A stretch of DNA of 20,372 nt, taken from NCBI GenBank assembly GCA_900313435.1, contig OMRF01000051.1:1-20372 (forward strand). The letters are read 5' to 3'. Positions 13,548 through 20,098 of the stretch are shown here, piece after piece (positions within the stretch are counted from its first letter, which is position 1; every line of letters starts with the position of its first letter). A program made the translations under genes and the position numbers. Source of the DNA: an uncultured Lachnospiraceae bacterium (lineage in GTDB: Bacteria; Bacillota; Clostridia; Lachnospirales; Lachnospiraceae). The notes beneath the pieces were generated by a model, which ran no database searches, was not told where the DNA came from, and saw nothing but the letters and a program-made list of their open reading frames with translations.

Positions 13548-14924
13548 TTGAAGGATACAGCAAACATAGTAAAATTTCATAGAAAGGTCCAGCTTAACAT
13601 AGGCCTCATTATCTCTCTTTTCGTACTTGCCTATGTCGTATTTCACATCTTCTCATATTTCTCAAAAAGTTCCGTGAAATATTATGAAGTGACAGAGGGG
13701 AGCATTACCCAGGACAACTTCTACAGAGCCGTTGCCTTGAGGGAGGAAATGATCGTAAATGCCGATCAGGATGGACAGTGCATTTATTTTTCCGGCAACA
13801 GGAGCAGGGCAGGGGTGAAGTCTCTGATCTGCGCTGTCGATTCGGTGGGCACTTTGGCTAACACACTGTCCACGAAGGGATCCGATCATACCTTAAGCGT
13901 TCAGGATCTGTCTACTGCAACGGATACGATTGTTGATTTCATGTCGACCTTTTCAGAAAACAGCTTTGATGATGTCTATCCCTTCATGACCAAGCTTACG
14001 GAAAATCTTTCTACCACTTACGGGAGAAAAGCCGCCGAGGAAAACAAGGATGCCATAAAGACAGCAGAAGAGAGCGGTTCCTTTCATTCTTATTATGCCG
14101 TCAAACCCGGTCTTCTTTCATTATCCTATGACGGAATGGAAAACCTCACTGAGGAGGGTCTTACTCTCGATATACTGCGGGGTAATTCCTATAAGAGCAC
14201 TTCCTTCGGAAATGACAGGGATATCAAGGCAGGAGATCCTTTATATCGCCTTATCACAAATGATGACTGGTCTATAGCGATGCAGATCACCGAAGAAACA
14301 TATGAAGCTATAAAGGATTCCTCTTACATCACAGTAAGATTTCAGGCAGACGGAAATGATGCGACCGGTCAGGTAAAGCTTATAAGGATAAATGAAGAAC
14401 CTGTTCTGATACTGACCTTTGATGATTCCATGGATCGTTATGCTGATTACCGCTATATGTATGTGACACTCATGCTGGATGAGAAGAAAGGGCTTAAGAT
14501 CCCGAATTCTTCGATCACTAAAAAGACATTCTTTGCGATACCGAAGGACTTCTTTACTACCGGCGGGGACGGAAAGGAGAACGGTGTCATAGTAAAGGAT
14601 GAGAACGGAACAACGCTCTTTGTGAAGCCCTCCATCTATTATGATGATGAGGAATTCTGCTATACCGATGATTCAAAGCTTAAGAACTCAGATGTATTGA
14701 TAAAGAACGGAACCAACCAGACCTTCTCCGTCGGCTCCAAAAATGATGAAAAAGAAGGAGTTTTCAATGTGAACAAGGGTTATGCCATATTCAAGCTGAT
14801 CAATATCCTGTTCTCAAATGAAGATTACAGCATCGTGGAATCGGGAACGAATTACGGTATAGCACTTTATGACCATATAGCCCTTAATGCCGCAGGCTTA
14901 AAGGATGGAAGCATCATATATTAG
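13548..14924 (+). CDS. HlyD-like membrane-anchored protein of unknown role
   Basis: 458 aa from a TTG start. A short cytoplasmic segment (KDTANIVKFHRKVQ) is followed by one strong membrane helix at about residues 16-38 (LIISLFVLAYVVFHIFSYF). The rest is extracellular and reads like a membrane-fusion/adaptor protein: a barrel-sandwich half (KYYEVTEGSITQDNFYRAVA, with QCIYFSGNRSRAGVKSLICA), a helical middle and a second half (SLSYDGMENLTEEGLTLDIL onward, AGDPLYRLITNDDW, VRFQADGNDATGQVKLIRI). No ABC transporter or outer channel is nearby, so a classical export role is doubtful. It is followed 15 bases later by yggS and then sepF, suggesting an envelope or division link. Family assignment is by architecture; I do not recognise a specific function. 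Confidence 0.72.
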   Translation: MKDTANIVKFHRKVQLNIGLIISLFVLAYVVFHIFSYFSKSSVKYYEVTEGSITQDNFYRAVALREEMIVNADQDGQCIYFSGNRSRAGVKSLICAVDSVGTLANTLSTKGSDHTLSVQDLSTATDTIVDFMSTFSENSFDDVYPFMTKLTENLSTTYGRKAAEENKDAIKTAEESGSFHSYYAVKPGLLSLSYDGMENLTEEGLTLDILRGNSYKSTSFGNDRDIKAGDPLYRLITNDDWSIAMQITEETYEAIKDSSYITVRFQADGNDATGQVKLIRINEEPVLILTFDDSMDRYADYRYMYVTLMLDEKKGLKIPNSSITKKTFFAIPKDFFTTGGDGKENGVIVKDENGTTLFVKPSIYYDDEEFCYTDDSKLKNSDVLIKNGTNQTFSVGSKNDEKEGVFNVNKGYAIFKLINILFSNEDYSIVESGTNYGIALYDHIALNAAGLKDGSIIY

Positions 14925-14939
14925 AATGAGAGGAAGAAT

Positions 14940-15653
14940 ATGCTGAAAGAAAATTATTCAAAGGTACTTGAAAATGTGAACGCAGCTGCAAAGCGCGCCG
15001 GAAGAAACCCATCGGATGTTACACTGATAGCCGTCGGAAAGATGCATGAACCTGGAGAGCTTCAGGAAGTATACGAGGCAGGCTGCCGGGATTTCGGAGA
15101 GAACAAGGTTCAGGAGCTTACCGGAAAGATCGTGGTCCTTCCTAAGGATATCAGATGGCATCTCATAGGTCATCTTCAGAGAAACAAGGTCAAATATATC
15201 GTCGGAAAAACATCTCTCATTCATTCAGTCGACAGCCTCAGACTTGCAGAGGAAATTGAAGTTCAAACCAACAAGCTGAATGGTGGCTCTTTGGTCTCTG
15301 ACATACTTTTGGAGGTCAACGCTTCGGGAGAGATTTCAAAATTTGGAATAAGGCCGGAAGAAACCCTTCAGCTCTGCCGGGAGATATCCGCACTGCGTCA
15401 TATAAGAGTCCGGGGTCTTATGACGGTTGCACCATATGTAGACGACCCGGAAGAAAATCGTTCAATATTTAGAAAAATTAAGTCATTATCTCTTGACATA
15501 CGCAATGCAAACATAGATAATATATCAATGGATGTATTATCAATGGGCATGAGCGGCGACTACGAAGTTGCCATCGAGGAGGGCGCTACTATAGTTCGCG
15601 TTGGAACAAGTATTTTCGGCGCAAGAGACTACAGCTCCCAATCCTCGGATTAA
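14940..15653 (+). CDS. yggS: YggS/YlmE family PLP homeostasis protein
   Basis: 237 aa, a single-domain alanine-racemase-like barrel that binds pyridoxal phosphate and controls vitamin B6 and amino-acid balance; no catalytic turnover is established for the family. The PLP lysine is K34 in LIAVGKMHEP, where most members have AVSKTKP, so the flanking residues are atypical. Other signatures are FGENKVQEL, WHLIGHLQRNKVKYI, HSVDSLRLAEEI, LLEVNASGEISKFGI, RGLMTVAPY and LSMGMSGDYEVAIEEGAT (phosphate-binding end). AGAGGAAG precedes the ATG. It lies directly before sepF, the standard arrangement in Firmicutes (ylmE-ylmF). Confidence 0.95.
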   Translation: MLKENYSKVLENVNAAAKRAGRNPSDVTLIAVGKMHEPGELQEVYEAGCRDFGENKVQELTGKIVVLPKDIRWHLIGHLQRNKVKYIVGKTSLIHSVDSLRLAEEIEVQTNKLNGGSLVSDILLEVNASGEISKFGIRPEETLQLCREISALRHIRVRGLMTVAPYVDDPEENRSIFRKIKSLSLDIRNANIDNISMDVLSMGMSGDYEVAIEEGATIVRVGTSIFGARDYSSQSSD

Positions 15654-15696
15654 CAAGTGGCAGATTTTTGTTTTTGAAAGTGGATGGAGAGAGATT

Positions 15697-16230
15697 ATGG
15701 GAATTTTCGACAGAATGCTCAGCGCAATGAAGATCGAAGATGACGAGGATGAAGAGTACGAGGATGATTACGAGGTAGCCGACACAGATCCTTCAAAAAA
15801 GGAAAAGAAAGGCCTGTTCTTCAGAAGAAATCGCGACGAGGATGAAGAAGATGAGGAAGATCTCGAGCCCAGAAAGAAAGAAAGGGCTGCGAAAGTTGCT
15901 GATTTCAGAAGAAGAAATCCTTCGTCCGCAGGCTCTATGGAAGTTCGCGTGATAAAGCCCACATCTTTTGAATCGGATGTGACGAAGATTGCAGAAGAGC
16001 TTCTTTCCGGAAAGACAGTGATCCTCAATATGGAAGGACTTGATCTTTCCGAAAGTCAGCGGATCATAGATTTCATGTGCGGAGCGACCTACTCTATTGA
16101 CGGAAACCTCGAGAAGATATCCAGCTTCATATTTATCATTAGTCCGAAAAATGTGAATCTCGACGGTGACCTTCAGGGTATAGTGGATTCCTTTGATTTT
16201 CCCAGTCCCGGACTTAATATGTCTCGTTAA
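15697..16230 (+). CDS. sepF: Cell division protein SepF
   Basis: 177 aa. SepF binds membrane and FtsZ and tethers or bundles the Z ring. The chosen ATG gives MGIFDRMLSAMKI, the amphipathic membrane-targeting helix. GGAGAGAG just upstream supports it; upstream in-frame codons lie in the yggS 3' end and encode nothing SepF-like. Residues 14-70 form a very acidic, then basic, disordered linker (runs of Asp/Glu with Lys/Arg clusters). The globular domain follows, MEVRVIKPTSFESDVTKIAE, with LLSGKTVILNMEGLD, the SQRIIDFMCGATYSIDGN stretch and FIFIISPKNVNLDGD, matching the conserved SepF fold. Only 9 bases separate it from aroB. Confidence 0.95.
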   Translation: MGIFDRMLSAMKIEDDEDEEYEDDYEVADTDPSKKEKKGLFFRRNRDEDEEDEEDLEPRKKERAAKVADFRRRNPSSAGSMEVRVIKPTSFESDVTKIAEELLSGKTVILNMEGLDLSESQRIIDFMCGATYSIDGNLEKISSFIFIISPKNVNLDGDLQGIVDSFDFPSPGLNMSR

Positions 16231-16239
16231 GTCTGACAG

Positions 16240-17346
16240 ATGGAAGAACTAAAGATAAGGAGGGGAGAGAAGGCTATCTATGATATTGTGCTGAACAATT
16301 CGTATGAAAGCCTTCAATTCCGCCTTGTTGAACTCGGAATAAACCACCTGAAAGTTTGCATAGTTTGCGATTCAAATACCGCCGGTTTATTTTTAAAGAC
16401 TGCGCGGGATATTTTTATGTCCATTCCCGGCATCGGAACCGTTTCTACCTTTGAGTTTCCGGCCGGTGAAGACTCAAAAACCCTGAAAAATGTTGAACGA
16501 CTTTATACCGTCCTCATTGAAAACCACTTTGAGCGAACAGATTATCTGGTCGCTCTTGGAGGCGGTGTGGTCGGTGATCTTACCGGATATGCAGCGGCTA
16601 CATTTCTTCGGGGTATCCGTTTTATCCAGCTTCCCACAACATTACTTTCTGACGTGGATTCAAGCATAGGCGGAAAGACCGGCGTGGACTTTCTTTCCTA
16701 CAAGAATATGGTAGGCGCCTTTCATCAGCCTTCGCTCGTATTCATTAATACAAACGTTCTTTCTTCACTTCCGAAAAGACAGTTTTCTTCAGGAATGGCG
16801 GAGGTGATCAAACACAGTCTGATCTCATCTTTTGATTATTATTGTCTTTTGAAGGAAAACGTCTCTTCGATCAAAGCTCTTAACTCTGACCTCATTGAAA
16901 AGACTATCTTTGAAAGCCTTAAGATCAAAGGCACGATAGTAGAAGAGGATCCCGAAGAAAAAGGGCTCAGGAGACTCTTGAATTTTGGTCATACCATAGG
17001 CCATGCTATCGAAAAGCTTTCAAACTTTTCCCTCTTTCATGGCGAATGCGTTTCAATCGGTATTATGGGCGCTGCCTTCATATCCGAAAAAAGAGGCCTG
17101 ATCACGGAAAAAGATCTGAATGATATTTCAAGTCTCCTTACTTCATACGATCTTCCGGTAAAGGTTCCTGATGATATAAGAAGTTCTTTGGACCGAAAAA
17201 GCGTGCTTCTTGCGACTAAGAGCGACAAGAAGATGGCAAAGGGACGTATCAATTTTGTTCTCCTTCGCAGTATCGGGGAAGGCTTTGTCGATTCTACGGT
17301 TACTGATGAGGAAATACTTGATGCAGTGGATTTCTGCCTGAATTAA
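16240..17346 (+). CDS. aroB: 3-dehydroquinate synthase AroB
   Basis: 368 aa. It converts DAHP to 3-dehydroquinate, step two of the shikimate pathway, using NAD and zinc. Signatures: FPAGEDSKTLKN, ALGGGVVGDLTGYAAATFLR, PTTLLSDVDSSIGGKTGVD, MVGAFHQPSLVF, and GMAEVIKHSLI with the zinc Glu; FGHTIGHAIE and FHGECVSIGI supply the zinc His residues. The enzyme looks complete. No other shikimate gene is near. It lies between sepF and lspA, where ylmG/ylmH/divIVA are usual in Firmicutes. The ATG at 16240 has almost no Shine-Dalgarno, while an excellent one (AAGGAGGGG, 16256-16264) sits inside the gene 24 bases before an in-frame GTG at 16288; starting there would remove a conserved strand, so I keep the ATG. 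Confidence 0.96.
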   Translation: MEELKIRRGEKAIYDIVLNNSYESLQFRLVELGINHLKVCIVCDSNTAGLFLKTARDIFMSIPGIGTVSTFEFPAGEDSKTLKNVERLYTVLIENHFERTDYLVALGGGVVGDLTGYAAATFLRGIRFIQLPTTLLSDVDSSIGGKTGVDFLSYKNMVGAFHQPSLVFINTNVLSSLPKRQFSSGMAEVIKHSLISSFDYYCLLKENVSSIKALNSDLIEKTIFESLKIKGTIVEEDPEEKGLRRLLNFGHTIGHAIEKLSNFSLFHGECVSIGIMGAAFISEKRGLITEKDLNDISSLLTSYDLPVKVPDDIRSSLDRKSVLLATKSDKKMAKGRINFVLLRSIGEGFVDSTVTDEEILDAVDFCLN

Positions 17347-17350
17347 GCTA

Positions 17351-17884
17351 ATGAAAAACTCCCTCTACAAAAAGAAATATATAATATCACTGATCATTTT
17401 TGTTCTGTGCCTGTTCTTTGACAGACTGACAAAATATCTTGCCGTCATCAATCTGAAGGACAAGGATGACTTTGTATTGATCAAGGATGGGCTCGTTCTC
17501 ACTTATCTTGAAAATACAGGAGCGGCCTTTTCGATGCTTTCCGGGAAAAGTCTGTTCTTCATAATCATAACAATAGTCTTTTCTGTCATTATCTTTATAT
17601 TTTTTCTTAAGATCAAACCGGAAAGAAGGTATTCCCCGCTTTATATCTGCCTTACCGTGATCCTTGCCGGCGCTGTGGGAAACCTCATTGACCGCATTAT
17701 GAACGGCTATGTTGTAGACTTCATATATTTTCAGGTCATTAATTTCCCTGTCTTCAATGTCGCGGATATCTGCGTTACTTTAGGTGTTGTATTTCTCATT
17801 ATCTTTCTGTTATTCAAGTACAGAAGTACTGATCTTGATACTCCAAAGGCGTCTGAAGACGAGGGCAGCGCCAATGATGCCTGA
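17351..17884 (+). CDS. lspA: Lipoprotein signal peptidase (signal peptidase II)
   Basis: 177 aa, four membrane helices. LspA is the aspartic protease that cleaves the signal peptide of lipidated prolipoproteins, which would include the lipobox carboxypeptidase at 11929-12930. Conserved boxes are FDRLTKYLAV, LENTGAAFSML, GAVGNLIDRIMNGYVVDFI (first catalytic Asp in the NLIDR box) and FPVFNVADICVTLGV (second catalytic Asp in FNVAD). The tail after the last helix (about 20 residues, acidic) is slightly long. It starts 5 bases after the aroB stop without a good Shine-Dalgarno, so translation is probably coupled. Its end overlaps rluD by 11 bases. Confidence 0.96.
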   Translation: MKNSLYKKKYIISLIIFVLCLFFDRLTKYLAVINLKDKDDFVLIKDGLVLTYLENTGAAFSMLSGKSLFFIIITIVFSVIIFIFFLKIKPERRYSPLYICLTVILAGAVGNLIDRIMNGYVVDFIYFQVINFPVFNVADICVTLGVVFLIIFLLFKYRSTDLDTPKASEDEGSANDA

Positions 17885-18824
17885 AAATCTTACTGTTTCT
17901 TCAGCTGACGCAGGGCTCCGCCTTGATGTATTTCTTACGAAATCATATCCCGATCGCTCCAGATCTTTTTTCAAAAATCTGATGGAAGATAATTCGGATC
18001 TCCAGCCCATATTAGTAAACAAGCGCCCCCCGAAGGCGGGTCTGATCTTAAAGGAGGGCGATCTTGTGGAAGTCACCCTTCCTGAATTAAAACAGGTCGA
18101 TGTTCAGCCTGTTGAGCTTCCCCTTGATATCCTTTATGAGGATAATGATGTCCTGATAATCAACAAAACAAAGGGAATGGTGGTTCATCCCGCTGCCGGA
18201 CATACTGACGATACACTCGTAAACGCGATCCTTTTCCACTGTAAGGATTCCCTGTCCGGCATCAATGGTGAGAAGCGTCCCGGTATCGTTCACCGGATTG
18301 ACAAGGATACTACGGGGGCTCTCATAATATGCAAGAACGATCACTCCCACAACTTTATTGCAGAGCAGATCAAGGCTCATTCGGTTCACCGGATATACAA
18401 GGGTATAGTATACGGTAATATAAAAGAGGATGAGGGAACTGTAAATCTTCCTTTAGAGCGGGACAGAAAAGACAGAAAGAAAATGGCCGTGGCCCGTGAT
18501 AATGAAAGCGGAAGACCTGCCATAACGCATTACAGGGTTCTTGAACGCTTCAGGGATTTTACATATATGGAATTCTCACTTGAGACGGGTCGGACTCATC
18601 AGATCAGGGTGCATATGAGCCACATCGGGCATCCTTTGCTCGGAGACGATGTCTATGGGCCTAAAAAGCCGAAGGCTTTTTCAAAGGGGCTTACGGGGCA
18701 GACACTGCATGCCGAAAAGATCGGCTTCATCCATCCCTCTACAGGGGAATATATGGAGTTTTCGGCTCCGCTGCCGGAGTATTTTAAAGAGCTTTTGAAA
18801 AAGCTGTCGGCTACGAGCCTCTGA
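17874..18824 (+). CDS. rluD: RluD/RluA family 23S rRNA pseudouridine synthase
   Basis: 316 aa. It isomerises uridines in large-subunit rRNA. The N-terminal S4-like RNA-binding domain (LRLDVFLTKSYPDRSRSFFK, VNKRPPKAGLILKEGDLVEV) precedes the catalytic domain. The catalytic motif HRIDKDTTGALII contains the nucleophile D143. LPLERDRKDRKKMAV, TGRTHQIRVHM and HPLLGDDVYG are further RluA-type signatures. The start is the first of two adjacent ATG codons (17874/17877), with GAGG (17861-17864) 9 bases before it; longer readings run into lspA. The lspA-rluD pair is the usual Firmicutes arrangement. Exact target positions cannot be read from sequence alone. The stop is 4 bases from the stop of the convergent recombinase gene. 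Confidence 0.93.
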   Translation: MMPENLTVSSADAGLRLDVFLTKSYPDRSRSFFKNLMEDNSDLQPILVNKRPPKAGLILKEGDLVEVTLPELKQVDVQPVELPLDILYEDNDVLIINKTKGMVVHPAAGHTDDTLVNAILFHCKDSLSGINGEKRPGIVHRIDKDTTGALIICKNDHSHNFIAEQIKAHSVHRIYKGIVYGNIKEDEGTVNLPLERDRKDRKKMAVARDNESGRPAITHYRVLERFRDFTYMEFSLETGRTHQIRVHMSHIGHPLLGDDVYGPKKPKAFSKGLTGQTLHAEKIGFIHPSTGEYMEFSAPLPEYFKELLKKLSATSL

Positions 18825-18828
18825 TACA

Positions 18829-19902
18829 TCATGTGTCTTTTCTGTTGAAATCCACGGCGTTTGCGGCTTCCTTCTTGTGCTCGTCCTCAATGGCCGCGTA
18901 ATAATCAATGGTCGTATTGATATTCTCATGGCCTAAAACATCCGCCACGAGCCTTATGTCCCCGGTTTCCCGGTAAAGCGCCGTCCCATAAGTACTCCTA
19001 AGCTTATGAGGCGTTATTTTTTTTGCAGGAACAGCGATCTTTGAATACTTTTTTACGAGATTTTCTATGGAGTCTATGCTGATCCGTTTCCCTTGAAGTG
19101 AGAAAAACAGAGCTTTTTCGTGGCCGGGAGCAGGATCTATGAGCTTTCGTTCCGTCTCAATGTAATCAGAAAGCGCTTTGTGGATCTCATCACCAAAATA
19201 AAGCACATCCTGGCCGCCACCTTTTCTTACGATGGTGATCGTATTTACCACAAGATCAACATCATCTAGGTCAAGCCCGTTGCATTCCGAAACACGTATT
19301 CCAGTGCCCAGCATCAGGGTAAGGATCGCTGTATCACGAATGCGCGTCTTTTCAAGATATTTTTTTTGCCGTTCAGACATTTTGTCCCTGTTTTCCGAGC
19401 CTGAAACCGTGGCCATTACAGCCTGTACCTCATAATTTGACATACGTATGATGTTCTTGTCCTTTTTCAGCCTTGGAAGGGGAACAAGGATCATGGGATT
19501 TTTCTTGATGTTCTCATGCTGGAAATGATATAGGAACATTCCGCGAAGAGGCGCCATTTTTCGGGCGATAGCCTTTTTCCCGTTTTCATGATAATCATCC
19601 TTGTCCGTATTCAGTTCGAGATAACGCTGGTATTCGATGATATCCTCAGCACTTAAATTTTCGATAAACTCATAGGAAAAGTCCTTGATATCCATATTCC
19701 TGCAGGAAGGATTCGCCTCCTTCAGGAATCTGAAAAAAGTCAACAGATCATAACAATAAGAAATCATCGTGCTGGTCTGGGTCGTCATTTCCTTACTGTG
19801 AATATACGAAACGGCACAAGGCGGAAGTTCTTTGATCAGATCTCTAAGCGTGATCGTCAGTTTCTTTTGTTTTTCCCTGTAAAACTCAGAGTTTTTGCCC
19901 AT
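18829..19902 (-). CDS. Xer-type tyrosine recombinase, XerS-like
   Basis: 357 aa. All catalytic residues of tyrosine recombinases are present: R203 (GTGIRVSE), K227 (VRKGGG), H299 and R302 (TPHKLRST), H325 (LGHENINTT) and nucleophile Y334. The N-terminal SAM-like core-binding domain runs from about 15 to 130. Length, the opening LPPCAVSYIHSKEM and the stretch DSIENLVKKYSKI before HKLR resemble streptococcal XerS (about 356 aa) more than 300-aa XerC/XerD. Start: an ATG at 19902 has GAGGAG (19918-19913) 10 bases upstream; the ATG at 19920 would contain that Shine-Dalgarno within its own codons and has none itself. No phage or conjugation genes are near. A chromosomal resolvase or a solitary integrase are both possible; the XerS comparison is from memory. 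Confidence 0.9.
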   Translation of the reverse strand: MGKNSEFYREKQKKLTITLRDLIKELPPCAVSYIHSKEMTTQTSTMISYCYDLLTFFRFLKEANPSCRNMDIKDFSYEFIENLSAEDIIEYQRYLELNTDKDDYHENGKKAIARKMAPLRGMFLYHFQHENIKKNPMILVPLPRLKKDKNIIRMSNYEVQAVMATVSGSENRDKMSERQKKYLEKTRIRDTAILTLMLGTGIRVSECNGLDLDDVDLVVNTITIVRKGGGQDVLYFGDEIHKALSDYIETERKLIDPAPGHEKALFFSLQGKRISIDSIENLVKKYSKIAVPAKKITPHKLRSTYGTALYRETGDIRLVADVLGHENINTTIDYYAAIEDEHKKEAANAVDFNRKDT

Positions 19903-19912
19903 TTCGCGATAT

Positions 19913-19918
19913 CTCCTC
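19913..19918 (-). promoter_or_regulatory. Ribosome binding site of the recombinase gene
   Basis: GAGGAG on the minus strand, 10 bases before the ATG at 19902. It overlaps the alternative ATG at 19920, which is why the shorter start is preferred. Confidence 0.6.
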
Positions 19919-19937
19919 ATACGGCTTTATATGATAC

Positions 19938-19973
19938 TATCTATCGGATAAACAGATATTTATCCGATAGATA
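19938..19973. repeat. Perfect 15-bp inverted repeat with 6-bp spacer (dif-like or operator)
   Basis: TATCTATCGGATAAA (19938-19952), spacer CAGATA, then TTTATCCGATAGATA (19959-19973). All 15 pairs match. Read with the inner 11 bases of each arm it has the 11-6-11 layout of Xer dif sites, with inner ends ATAAA/TTTAT like the AT-rich inner ends of dif arms. It lies 36 bases upstream of the recombinase start codon and starts within about two bases of the predicted transcription start. A repressor site or a 5' mRNA stem-loop would look the same. It has no U tract, so it is not a terminator. Confidence 0.8.
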
Positions 19974-19981
19974 CAAATATG

Positions 19982-20010
19982 ATAATACACTACCCCTCAT
20001 GAGAAATCAA
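19982..20010 (-). promoter_or_regulatory. Candidate promoter of the recombinase gene
   Basis: On the minus strand TTGATT (20010-20005), an exact 17-base spacer and TATTAT (19987-19982) match the vegetative consensus 4/6 and 5/6. The start of transcription would fall near 19975, right at the edge of the inverted repeat, so a protein bound to the repeat could block the promoter. Confidence 0.6.
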
Positions 20011-20063
20011 GTGGAAATTCCCAGAATCATTGAAGTGAAAATACCTGGAATCATTTGTGAAAA
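20011..20063. repeat. Tandem imperfect direct repeats upstream of the recombinase promoter
   Basis: GTGGAAATTCCCAGAATCAT plus T (20011-20031) and GTGAAAATACCTGGAATCAT plus T (20035-20055) agree at 17 of 21 positions. A third copy is recognisable only at its start, GTGAAAA (20057-20063). Spacings are 24 and 22 bases, about two helical turns, so the copies face roughly the same side of the DNA. They abut the -35 hexamer of the candidate recombinase promoter. Confidence 0.65.
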
Positions 20064-20098
20064 ACTTACTCGCGATCATAAAAGACATATTCTCAATA

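Noticed and set aside
15768..16028. Minus-strand open frame with long serine runs inside sepF
   Set aside because: The serine runs are the complement of the Asp/Glu codons of the SepF linker; no independent evidence for a gene.
18789..18804. AGCTTTT/AAAAGCT near the end of rluD as a shared terminator for the convergent genes
   Set aside because: Lies within coding sequence, loop of only about 2-4 bases, no GC-rich stem and no clean U tract on either strand.
19921..20098. LexA box upstream of the recombinase
   Set aside because: No GAAC-N4-GTTC-like sequence was found; the palindrome present is unrelated to the Bacillus-type LexA site.
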